In this document: piece by piece, positions 29,389 to 39,179 of the stretch | How positions within the stretch are numbered: the stretch's first letter is position 1 | Layout of the letters: each line of letters opens with the position of its first letter | NCBI GenBank assembly: GCA_018806915.1 | Contig: JAGKQI010000040.1 | Location: 124,001-188,000 of the forward strand | Source of the DNA: Phytophthora colocasiae | Lineage: Eukaryota; Oomycota; Peronosporomycetes; Peronosporales; Peronosporaceae | DNA: 64,000 nucleotides | Direction of reading: 5' to 3' | Position numbers and translations under genes: made by a program | The notes under the pieces: generated by a model | What the model saw: only the letters and a program-made list of their open reading frames with translations | The model's database searches: none | Told to the model about the DNA's origin: nothing

Positions 29389-31340
29389 ATGACTGAGCTT
29401 TCAGAGGTTAACGCTGTGCTGGCGTCCTTGGTGGATGCTGTGGTCGCATCTAACCAGGAAAGTGTCGAAGTGCTGCCTATTGGAGGTTTCCTCTGGAAAT
29501 TTCCATCTGAAGGCAGCAATACCAGTTCAATTCTTCCCCCTCCAGCCCCAGAAGTATGTGAATATCCACGGAAATGCCTTCAATGTGGTATTTGCTGGGT
29601 GTCAGACAGAGATTTCGAGTTGGACCACTCACGTAGATGCTATGAAGCTCTTCAGGATATTCCGACACCGACGAACTTGGGAGTTCCACGTCGCGTATGG
29701 TGCGAAGTGGACGAATCTTTTAGCCGATTGCAGTGGCGCCACGACCGAGAGCCTAGCAGTGAAGATAATGGCAGTTGCGCTGTCAATTTCGTCGCCTTTA
29801 CGGATATCAGGGAGGTGTTAGTACTGGAGGAGCCAAGCAACAGCTTTCAGATTCGCACCTTTGGTCATCGCACAATCGTTTTCCAGTGGAGACAGGAAGA
29901 AGATGAAGAAGCAGCGAACGATCTCGCCCCTTATCGCCTGGAACTGGACGCGTATCAATGGCAGGAATATCTGGATGAACTCAGCAAATACGCACGAGAT
30001 TCACCCTCGGATGGAGCAATTAGTGGGGAAAAGAACTGGTCAACTTCAGATATTTTCAACGAGGCTTCTCGCTTGTTAACCAGTGAACGCAGTGCCCATA
30101 GCCTCCCGTCATTACTGGAGAAGGCTGGATACGGTTCGGATTTGAGGGATTTACATGATGAAGAAGGGAACTCGTTGGTGCATTTGGCTGTTCGCCTTAA
30201 TCTCAGTGCGATCGTCATTTTCAGACTTCTTGATATGGGGGTGGATTGCAATCATCAAAACAACGAGTAAGTCTGGATTATTCAGTGTACGAGACCTTTC
30301 TAACGTTTGCTGGTTGTAGAGGAGAGAGCCCATTGCTTTTAGTTGCAGCGTCAGGAGATATCGCTACAGCAAGGATTCTCCTTTCCTTACCAGCTATACA
30401 AGTGGATATGCCGTGTTCTCTTGGAGCTACTGCGTTCCACGCTGCAGCAAATGCTGGTGATGTAAAGGTAAAAAAAATGGGTTTCAGTTGTAGTTCTTCA
30501 GCACTGGATCTCATGTTGTATCTGTAGATGCTGCAACTCTTGTGTGACGCTGGTGCACAGCCAGATACACGGGATGACAATGGCTGGACGGCGCTGCACT
30601 ACGCCGCTGCATGCACCACTGGACTGGAAGCTGTTCACTTTCTGTGCGAGTTATTGACTGACGAGCTCATTGATGCCCAGTGCAGCGAAGGGAACACTGC
30701 ACTTCACGTGGCTGCTGGCTGTGGATACCAGGAGAATGTCCGCGCGTTGCTCGAGACTGCAGCCAGTCCACATTTGAGCAATTTCAGTGGGGAAAGCGCC
30801 TACCACTTGGCGTTGCGCAACAGCCACATTCAATGTGCAGTGGCTATTAACGACTATCAGAGTATGCCACCAACAATTTATACTGAACCACTGAAGACAA
30901 GTGCAGTATCTACAGCCAGTGCAGTTGTTCGGAAGGAATCGGATGCTACTGGAGAGTGGCTGGAAGCGTTTACAGAAGATGGCTACACTTACTACTACAA
31001 CTCTGTCACGGGTGAAACATCTTGGTACAAACCTGGGGAACACCAGCTACCAGCTACTTACGAAAACACACAGGGCGAGCCGAATCGTGGAATTTACGAC
31101 GGCAAAACATCCGATGTTGACGTGAGTCATTCATTCGACGCTGATAGTATCCTTGGGGACCAACTCCCGCTGTGCTTGATCCCGATGGTAAGCCCCTTGA
31201 CGTCGCTTGACAACCCAACTGCAGCAGCCAAGTACGAAGCTTTGCGTCGAAAAGCACGAAAGCAGCGGAAACGCCGACATTCGAAAGGGAATTTCAATGT
31301 CAACCATGAAAACGAAGTCACCCAGGCATCTGCTGTATGA
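29389..31340 (+). CDS. Ankyrin-repeat protein with C-terminal WW domain (two introns)
   Basis: Coding 29389-30266, 30320-30467 and 30528-31340 (612 residues). Introns 30267-30319 (53 bp) and 30468-30527 (60 bp) are GT-AG and restore continuous repeats. The N-terminal part has a Cys/His cluster CLQCGICWVSDRDFELDHSRRC and a beta-rich region that may be PH-like. Ankyrin repeats follow (about 265-440): EEGNSLVHLAVRLN, EGESPLLLVAASGD, LGATAFHAAANAGD, NGWTALHYAAACT and EGNTALHVAAGCGY. A WW domain (about 485-512) reads WLEAFTEDGYTYYYNSVTGE, ending W-Y-K-P. The C-terminus is basic (KARKQRKRRHSKG). Probably a scaffold protein; partner proline motifs are unknown. Confidence 0.85.
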
Positions 31341-32920
31341 AGTGTAAAGTTCTTCGAACCAATCCACATGGGATATTGTTGCTATGGGAAATGATACGAG
31401 AGCATCTAACCATTTGGTGGTACGGATCACTAGACTACGGCAAACAAAATGATAAGGTAAATCATCAATTTAGGGCCATCAACCAATTTAGGGCCGTATT
31501 TTAACTGCCAATCACGTGAAGTTTTTCACAGAGCAAGTACTTTATTGGCTAAAACACACTAAATACGAATACCTTCAAAAATTAAATTTGTAAATTTGGC
31601 GCGAGGTGTCATGGCTCCAGGCGATGACAGATCAGCCGCCTACCTGGTTGGCGGCGAGCTTATTGAGGGCCCATTATGGGAGCAGGGTTGTCGCGGGTTC
31701 AAGTCCCGTTAATTCTCCGCACTGATTTGGTAAGTAAAGCATCTATTCAACCTCACTGTGCAAGACACTCGACTAACATTTTGTTGTTTAGAATACAGCT
31801 GAACAAGTGATACTGTATGCGCTACATGTACTCTTCTACACCTTTACCTGCAGTTGTAGTAACAGCTTTCTTAGACGACTTGGTTTTTGATGACAGCCTC
31901 AGCAAGTTCCTGGAGCACTTCATGGGTAAACAGCCTCCCCCCAACTGCGACTCGTTTACGCTTTGTCGGCTTCTTCGGCAGGGGCTTCTATTGTTGGCCA
32001 GTCACTTGACTTTTACTGTTTGTCCTCCGTAAGTTAATTTCCGTCGAAACTTGATCACAAGTGGAAATATAAAAGGTGAGGGTGAATAACCCAAACCTCA
32101 AATGGTCACAAAAATGACACTCACTCAGCGCTTTCAATACTGAAAGCAAGACTAAATTCGGCCGTAAACTGATTAAGTCGATTTTTTTCTTCTCCACGGG
32201 CATGAGCTTAATTTCATTGGTCTGCTACTACAAAAAATTGAAAAAAAATCTCTGGTTTGCGACGTTTCAGAAACTGTCTCACTTTTTATCAACGCATAAG
32301 TAGATGCCGAGTAATTCGAGCATCTTTTATCTCGGCCCATATTTGATTTTTTACCTTACTAATGCACCTTTTAGAGTTTTCGAGATAATCGCGTTTGAAG
32401 TTGACCAATCAAAAATCGTACCTAACCGGACATCAAAAATTTGAAACCGAAAATCACTGGGAAATGGCTTAAAAGTACTCTTATTCACCTGCTGTTCACA
32501 CGTTCTTTCCATCAATATACAAAACATTAAAAACGGAGCAATATTGACTCGACAACTCACCTAAACATGTCGAGTTTTTGGGGCCTTGAAAATGGAGACA
32601 TATTTTTTAGATGAACACTACTGATCGGCTATTGAATATCTCGAGACGTACTAGGGCTTAAAATAAGCACAAGACGCGGCTCTATCGAGTAGTGTGCTTA
32701 AATCGCGATTCGTACTTAGGTTCATTAGTATCATTTGGTCCGCCGCAGTCTCAACCCATTTAATGGGTTTAAGATAACGCTGAGAAACCATGCAGCACAC
32801 CTTCTTGCTGTCCGTCCACTATTGACTGAAGTGATCGTCGTATGGTAAAGGTAGACGAAGACGCCCACGTCTGCAGTGAGGTGATTCAAACTCTTCGCTT
32901 CTACTTTAATCGTCTCAAAG
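31341..32920. other. Intergenic 1.6 kb between ankyrin gene and LPMO
   Basis: Mostly AT-rich with runs of A and T. A tRNA-like segment is listed separately. A short duplicated phrase (caatttagggcc) occurs at about 31467 and 31483. No convincing frame was recognised. The last 100 bp should contain the LPMO promoter. Confidence 0.5.
31650..31722 (+). repeat. tRNA-like/SINE head with a good B box
   Basis: gcgggttcaagtcccgt (31689-31705) is a perfect T-arm/B box with its stem. Upstream lies ggcggcgagctt, a weak A-box candidate. The acceptor arms do not pair, so a functional tRNA is unlikely. It resembles the head of a tRNA-derived SINE. Confidence 0.35.
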
Positions 32921-32935
32921 TTCACTACTCAATTC
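32921..32935 (+). promoter_or_regulatory. Oomycete-type initiator of the LPMO gene
   Basis: TTCACTACTCAATTC matches the oomycete initiator core (YCAYTYYNCAWTTY-like) and lies 12-26 bases before the ATG at 32947. The site is known to direct transcription start in oomycetes; its use here is inferred. Confidence 0.5.
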
Positions 32936-32946
32936 ATCGTCTCGTG

Positions 32947-33348
32947 ATGAAGTTCCTTTCCGTCGCCTTCGCTGCCTTGTGCTGTCTTGCCCCTCTGTCT
33001 GTGGAGGCCCATTCATGGCTAGTTAAGCCTGTATCTCGTGAAACCGGACCAGTGACAACCGACGGCACTATCGGCTGCCCCCACACCACTCCCAAAACTC
33101 CGACCTCCTTCTCCCCCGGCGAGACCATCGACGTCCGGTACTGGCGCAACAACCATCTTGGAGGGTTCATCCGCTGGGCCATCTCCCCCGTAGGTAGTGA
33201 ATCGGCCTCAGACTTCGACAATAATGTCTTCTTCTACACGTGCCGCGAATCTGGACCGGACTGTGTCCCTGCTGACGGATCGACAAGTCGCTACGCTGGA
33301 GACAGCAGCGGAAACCACACCATTTCCTGCGGTGATACGATCACTCTT
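32947..33348 (+). pseudogene. AA17-type LPMO, N-terminal part (split by gypsy element)
   Basis: 134 codons from ATG 32947. A signal peptide MKFLSVAFAALCCLAPLSVEA is followed directly by His at residue 22 (HSWLVKPVSRE). A mature N-terminal His is the first ligand of the copper histidine brace in lytic polysaccharide monooxygenases. Further His residues at mature positions about 49 (RNNHLGGFIRW) and 103 (GNHTISCGD) are candidates for the second ligand. The start HSWL.KP.SRE and Cys pattern fit AA17, the Phytophthora family that oxidises homogalacturonan. The frame runs into the LTR at 33349; its 3' part resumes in phase at 38375. The disrupted allele would give an LTR-tailed fragment. Confidence 0.85.
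33344..33348. repeat. Target-site duplication CTCTT, left copy
   Basis: CTCTT before the first LTR repeats at 38370-38374 after the second LTR. Within the LPMO frame it encodes part of Thr-Leu. Confidence 0.9.
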
Positions 33349-33689
33349 TGTTACCAATTGGTCTATGTTTGATCAGTATGGGCAAGATACTTTCATAGTA
33401 GCCGAAATTGGCAGGAGAAAACGTTTGCCAGGAATCGAGAAGGTGAGAGAAAGCTGTGAGGTTTCACAGTCTGCATATCTACATAGTTCTATAACTAGCA
33501 GGCACTGGTAGTAGTTTCAAAACGACTGCCAAAGTTGCCTCTTCATCACTCTGAAAAAACACGATAACAGAGCAATACTGTCCTCATCCTTGCTTCGTTC
33601 CTGCATTCAACGTAGCTTCCTCAGCTTAAAGGATCTGGTGGTCATCCTAACGTCTTCTTCAGGAGTGGGTGCCACCATATTTTGCAACA
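33349..33689 (+). repeat. 5' LTR of LPMO-splitting gypsy element
   Basis: 341 bp, TG...CA ends. Identical by eye to 38029-38369. The following internal sequence has no TGG-type primer-binding site. Confidence 0.93.
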
Positions 33690-34001
33690 GAAAACGACAG
33701 TGAAACGGTAAAAAACACGACAAAATCGACCAAGAAAACGACACTGCCGGAGCCAAAACCACGAAGTCGAACAAATCAGCGTTGCTCGTCGTCGCGCTGC
33801 CTTGAAACAGGCCACACAGCAGATAAGTGCTGGGCGTTGCACCCCGAATTGAAACCGCAATGGCTTTTGAATCGCGAAAGAGTTGGAAACAATGTCGCCT
33901 CGGCGCATGAAACTCAGGCACAATCATCTGACAGCAAACTTTGGGAAGTGCTAACAGCTATTCAGGCGGATCTGTCGAAAATCAAAGCTGATTTAAACTA
34001 A
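33690..34001 (+). pseudogene. Gag C-terminal fragment
   Basis: An open frame continuing out of the LTR, Lys/Thr-rich and then carrying a knuckle-like cluster RCLETGHTADKCW (CX4HX4C with an upstream Cys at an unusual spacing). It ends with a helical segment at TAA 33999-34001. Only the tail of gag is left. Confidence 0.65.
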
Positions 34002-34236
34002 CTGGTTCTGGAGATGGCGTCCCAGGACCTACCACAGCCGACGACAGTCTCATTTCTTGGGTTTTTGATCCAGGGAAGACAGACAACATAAAATATTTCA
34101 CAGAGAAACAAACGTCAGCAACAGACTGGAACCGATACCTAATTAAAAAGGTTAGCTGTGTTTGCAATGACGGGATTTTCCGAGGTTCTGCATTCTTCGA
34201 TGAAGGGCCGATTTCTGTGGAGTTAGTGAAAATTTC

Positions 34237-34641
34237 TTGAGGCAAAACGGATTAATGGATTTAGTTGTGGATCGAGGAAATTTCACGGTCACGTATGGAA
34301 ATGGAAAGATGGAGAGTATTCCGAATCGCACCATTTCGTTGAGTATCTTCGTGGATGAGATGTCTGCATTTGATTTTGATTTCAATGTGTGCCTTATTCC
34401 TAATGGATGCGACTTGATGATGGGAGTTCCGTGGAAACGGAAAATGAAGCCCATAATTGACTGGGCGACCGACAGAGTGTACGACACCGATCACTTTGTC
34501 AAATTAGTGGTGAAACATGGTAAGAAACCACCTTACAAGGCAGTGCGGCGGCAACAGGATATTGAACTACGAACGCCTGTCTTAAAAATCAAAATCGACG
34601 ACAACAGCGGCCAACCAAGCTGCATATACTACGAGGTCTGA
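34237..34641 (+). pseudogene. Retropepsin-like fragment
   Basis: Reads VDRGNFTVTYGNGKME and CLIPNGCDLMMGVPWKRKMKP, the latter resembling the C-terminal 'ILG(M/V)PW' block of gypsy proteases. The catalytic DSG/DTG block expected upstream is not in frame. It lies between gag and RT as expected. Confidence 0.55.
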
Positions 34642-35007
34642 CTGAAAAGCAGTTCCACTTCAGCGAAAAGCATGGAATGACCAGTTACATCTCGATGAAA
34701 CAAGCAAAACGAATTGTCAAAAGAAGGCTTTCGAATTTTTGGTAGTATTACCTCAGAAAACGATCAATGCAATTTACACAGCGTGGCAAAATGGAAGTGA
34801 AGTTCTCCCGGTGTATCTTGATGAGATTGTATCGAACAAACAGCATATGAATGCGGCCGGGACCAAGACGCGTGAAAAGTCAAAGCGTCACGCAACAACG
34901 GATCAGGACTCGTTCAAATCGAACCCGGCATACCCCTTGATCAAGAAGTACGAAAAATATTCCGTACACAACTACCTAAAGGGCCCCCGGTTCACGGAGA
35001 ACACGAA

Positions 35008-38000
35008 ATGGAATTAAACCCTGGTCATGGTGCTATTTTCCGTCCGCAGTGGCGATTAAGCCCTGAACAAACTAAAACTTTGCGTGAATGGTTAAGAGAG
35101 ATGCTTGCTGCTGGACTTATTCGACCTAGCATTTCACCTCATGGTGCACCGACTTTCTGCATTAGGAAGCCGGTGGGGTGGCGTATTGTGCATGACTACC
35201 GCGCGATTAATGAACACACGATACGACAATCAACGCCTATGCCAAGGAAAGATAACATTTTTAGATCGGATGGCTGGATGCTGCTGGTTCAGTTGTTTTG
35301 ACTTGTTGTCCGGTTATTACCAGATACGCATGAGAGAAAAGGATATTCCGTTAACAGCGTTTCAAACTCCGGACGGTCTTTTCGAGTACATTGCTGTACC
35401 TATGGGTTTAAGTAATGCCCCTGCAACTTTTAATCGTATTGTAGCTGGGATTTTTAAGGATTTGGCAGACACAGTGGCAACATACTTTGATGATATCTAC
35501 GTGTTTACTCGCGGGACAGACGTCAAAATGCATTTAGAAGCTGTCGAACGTGTCTTTCGACGTTGCCAAGAACGGCAACTGTACCTGAAACTAGCTAAGT
35601 CAACTATATGCAGCCACGAAATCCCTTGTCTGGGCGATTTCGTAGGCGTTCGAGGTGTCAGGATCGACCCTGATAAAGTGGCAGTGATTCGAGACTGGCC
35701 TACTCCTCGCAGCGTTAAAGATTTACAGTCATTCTTGGGCACGACGGTTTACGTCCAGCGATTCTGCAGTCACTACTCCGAGATCAGTGCTCCATTATTC
35801 AATTTAGTAAAATCGAAGGCAAAAGTCCTCGTCTGGACCCCAGTGGCACAGGCAGCTTTTGACAAGCTCAAAATGGCGTTATCTCAAACGCCGGTGTTGG
35901 CACTTCCTGATTTTTCTCGTCCCTTTCGTATTCGAACGGATGCTTCCGGTTTGCCATAGGAGGTGTTCTTTTTCAGATGTCATCCTGTTCAGAGGAGGTC
36001 GAGCAGCAACAACGAAATACAAGTTCTGGCATCGAACACCCCATAGCTTTTACGGGAAGAAAACTCACATCAGCCGAACTAAATTATCCCTACTCACGAA
36101 CAGGAGATGTTAGTAATTATCCACTGCTTGAATATTTGGCGTGTGTACCTTATTGATGGAGGGTGCACTGTGGAGACCGATCACCGTTCATTAGAGAAAG
36201 TCCTAACGCAAAAAGTATTAATCGCCGTATCTGCCGCTGGTACGATCAACTCGCAGATTATAATTTGAAATTCAGCTATATTCCGGGCGAGACAAACACA
36301 GTAGCAGACGCCCTTAGTAGACGCAGCGATTTTGAAATTGATTTCCTGGGCCAGAAAAATAAGCAACTGTACGCAGTGAAACAATTAGCACCGCTATCGT
36401 TGATGGATCAAGTTCGCAGAGCTCAAGACACTCAGAAAGAAGTGTTACACAGCTTGAAGAACAAGCAGAAGCCGAATGTTTCTCATGCCGAACGTTTTCG
36501 CTATTCTGAAATCGAGGATATGATTTACTACGACATGAATGGTGCCTCTCGCGTGTGGATACCAGCTGAGAGTATTGAAATCCAAAAATGCCATTCTGTG
36601 GGAGCTGCATGATAGTGCTCTTAGTGGTCACCCAGGAATTGAAAAACGATTCATGCCGTTCAAGAGAGATTTTATTGGCGTAACATGGCGCGGAAGATTA
36701 CACAATACGTCAAGACTTGTCAGGCTTGTCAGCGAAGTAAAGGAGAACAGGAAGGCACCTGGGTGTTTGCGTCCACTGGAAGTAGCAACAGCAAGGTGGG
36801 AATCTATCGGAATGGATTTTGTTACTGGACTTCCGAAAAATAAGAAGGAAATGATGCGGTTGTTGTGATTGCCGATCGTCTAACAAAACGGGCGCATTTT
36901 ATTGAAACGAATACGACAATCTCAGCAGAGGAATTCGCTTCACTGTTCCTAAACCACTACGTGCGATATCATGATTCCACGCGACATCACTTCTGATAGA
37001 GATTCTAAGTTTACTTCGAAGTTCTGGCAGGAATGTGCTAGGTTAACCGGCACCAAGTTGAGGATGGCTGCTGCATATCAGCAGAGAACGGACGGACAAG
37101 TAGAGCGTATCAACGCGATTTTGGCTTCTTATCTTAGGAGCTACGCGAGTGGATACAAGAACGATTGGGCAGACTACTTGGCATTGGCCGAGTTCGCATA
37201 CAACAGGCATTATCAAGCCAGTATTCAAATGACACCATTTTTCGCTGACTTAGGATACAATCCTCCGATGCCGGTGCACAATGAAGTTCTAACTCCAGAA
37301 AAGGCGAAGGACGCATCCACGACTTTCCTTTTGCATATGGAAAAAATTCTGCGTGAGCTTCAAGCAAAAATCCGCGACGTTGCGCGAAATATGAAGTTAC
37401 AGTTTGACAAAGGAAGGCGTGATCAAACCTTCCAGCTAGGGGATATGGTACTTGTATCTACAAGAAATTTGAGTGTGGAAAATGCTGGTGCACTCAAGCG
37501 GAAATTGGCACCCAAATGGATTGGACCGTACGAAGTAGTTGAAAAACAACATGGGGGTACCTCATATCGATTGAATTTACCATCGCAAGTAACGCTATAC
37601 CCGGTATTTCACACTATGAATCTAAAGCCTTTTCGGAAAGACGATTCTCAATCTCGACGAAATGTTGTACCTACAGTGCGATTGAAGGACGGAGACGAAG
37701 GACATTTGATCGAGGATATTGTGGAGCATCGACTAAGTAAGGAAGGGCTGGATGAATACAAGTGCAAGTGGGTCGGTTCGAGCGATGACTACACTTGGGA
37801 ACCAGTGGCTAATTTACAGTCGGTACCTGGTCTGATCAAGGGATTTCTAAGGCGACTAAATGGAATGAACCCGCGGGGTTCCAAACGATTGCAAGGAAAA
37901 CGTGCTGGTATACTATACGTTACTCACGACGACCAAGCAGGTTCCTGGGCGGGCGGATTATCTACCATGACAATTCATCGAAGTGTGTCTCCTTTCCACA

Positions 38001-38008
38001 CGACGTAG
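35008..38008 (+). pseudogene. Gypsy pol: RT-RNase H-integrase-chromodomain with frameshifts
   Basis: The RT N-terminus is at 35008-35301 (GAIFRPQWRLSPEQ, HGAPTFCIRKP). It shifts near 35260 into FDLLSGYYQIRM and the active site TYFDDIYVFT up to 35959. RNase H starts with RTDASG at about 35935 and shifts again where a T-run is one base short. 36163-36612 covers the end of RNase H (NTVADALSRRSD) and the integrase zinc region. Core integrase pieces run to 36868 and 36971-38008 (DITSDRDSKFTSKFW, RTDGQVERINAI), followed by a chromodomain (YKCKWVGSSDDYTWEPV). Breaks are mostly single-base changes. Confidence 0.8.
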
Positions 38009-38028
38009 GTCTCTTCCAAGGGAGGTCG

Positions 38029-38369
38029 TGTTACCAATTGGTCTATGTTTGATCAGTATGGGCAAGATACTTTCATAGTAGCCGAAATTGGCAGGAGAAA
38101 ACGTTTGCCAGGAATCGAGAAGGTGAGAGAAAGCTGTGAGGTTTCACAGTCTGCATATCTACATAGTTCTATAACTAGCAGGCACTGGTAGTAGTTTCAA
38201 AACGACTGCCAAAGTTGCCTCTTCATCACTCTGAAAAAACACGATAACAGAGCAATACTGTCCTCATCCTTGCTTCGTTCCTGCATTCAACGTAGCTTCC
38301 TCAGCTTAAAGGATCTGGTGGTCATCCTAACGTCTTCTTCAGGAGTGGGTGCCACCATATTTTGCAACA
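38029..38369 (+). repeat. 3' LTR of LPMO-splitting gypsy element
   Basis: 341 bp, identical by eye to the 5' LTR. Preceded by the purine-rich AAGGGAGG tract (about 38018-38025) and followed by CTCTT. Confidence 0.93.
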
Positions 38370-38374
38370 CTCTT
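38370..38374. repeat. Target-site duplication CTCTT, right copy
   Basis: Follows the 3' LTR and is followed in turn by the rest of the LPMO frame. Confidence 0.9.
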
Positions 38375-38944
38375 CCAGATTGGTTGGAGGAAGGTGACTA
38401 CGTGTTGCAGTGGATTTGGTTTGGTGTGGGCTCCAGTTATGGGAATATCGGCTGGTCCGAGCCGCAGTTCGTTTCGTGCGCGGACATCAAATTGACTTCA
38501 GCCGGTTCGAGCAGTGAACCGGAATGCCCCACGTTCGTTGGAGGAGATCGAGTGACTAAGAACGAGGATCTGGGTGACGATGAGTGTTTCTACTTCTACA
38601 CCAACTCGATCGAATCCACGCAGTATAAGGGGAGCAACGACGACTACGAGCAGTACTACGTCTTTGGCAAACCCTCATACGTTGAAAACTGCAGTGGTGG
38701 GACCGGAAACTCGACAACTAGACCCACTGACAATCCTGAAACGGAGAGTCCTGAGACTGATGCACCGACAGATACACCTTCGACTGAATATCCTACCAAA
38801 GTCCCCGAGACCGAGTCCAACGAGAACAGTGTGGCGGCTGATGCTAGTGACCTGAGCGATAGAAACAGCGGTGACGATTCTGGAGCTGGAACTGTCGCAC
38901 CTGGAGGTTGCAAGGGCAAGAAACGCTCCTGGACCCGAGGGTAA
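38375..38944 (+). pseudogene. AA17-type LPMO, C-terminal part
   Basis: 190 codons including the stop, continuing the LPMO frame in phase when one CTCTT is kept. The catalytic core ends with DYVLQWIWFGVGSSYGNIGW, SEPQFVSCADIKL and a Tyr/Phe-rich segment ECFYFYTNSIES. A Thr/Pro/Glu-rich linker (TDNPETESPETDAPTDTPS) and a short basic tail GGCKGKKRSWTRG follow. The reconstructed length is 323 residues with one signal peptide, a typical secreted LPMO with an acidic linker. Without its N-terminal His this fragment cannot be active alone. Confidence 0.85.
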
Positions 38945-39179
38945 TTCTCCAGTAGGAGTCTTTGGCTAGATGTCTCCATACATTTGTTAGTGAGTTCAAC
39001 CACTAAACGTTAGCATGAGTAGAATTGTTTTTCGTATTTGTACTGTACAGCCATTTGCCTGCCTGATTCTCATGAAATACATCTATTGGGACTACCCTTT
39101 TGCAAAACGCCACAACAATAATACGGTGGTGAGCGCTAGAAGCTGCTTTTCTATCCTCCGTGGTGTAACGAAGACACTC
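38945..39179. other. Intergenic between LPMO and pectate lyase A
   Basis: A convergent 3'-3' spacer of 235 bp. No terminator-like structure or other feature was recognised. Confidence 0.5.

Larger units (their letters stand above)
33349..38369 (+). mobile_element. Ty3/gypsy element with identical LTRs, degenerate inside
   Basis: A 5021 bp insertion. The two 341 bp LTRs (TGTTACCAATTGG...TTTTGCAACA) match base for base as far as I can compare. Flanked by CTCTT duplications. The internal part starts directly in a gag zinc-knuckle region with no primer-binding site visible, so the 5' leader and most of gag are missing. Pol contains protease, RT, RNase H, integrase and chromodomain remnants broken by several one-base indels. 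Confidence 0.92.

Noticed and set aside
31650..31722. Functional tRNA gene
   Set aside because: The T-arm is perfect but acceptor and D arms do not pair.
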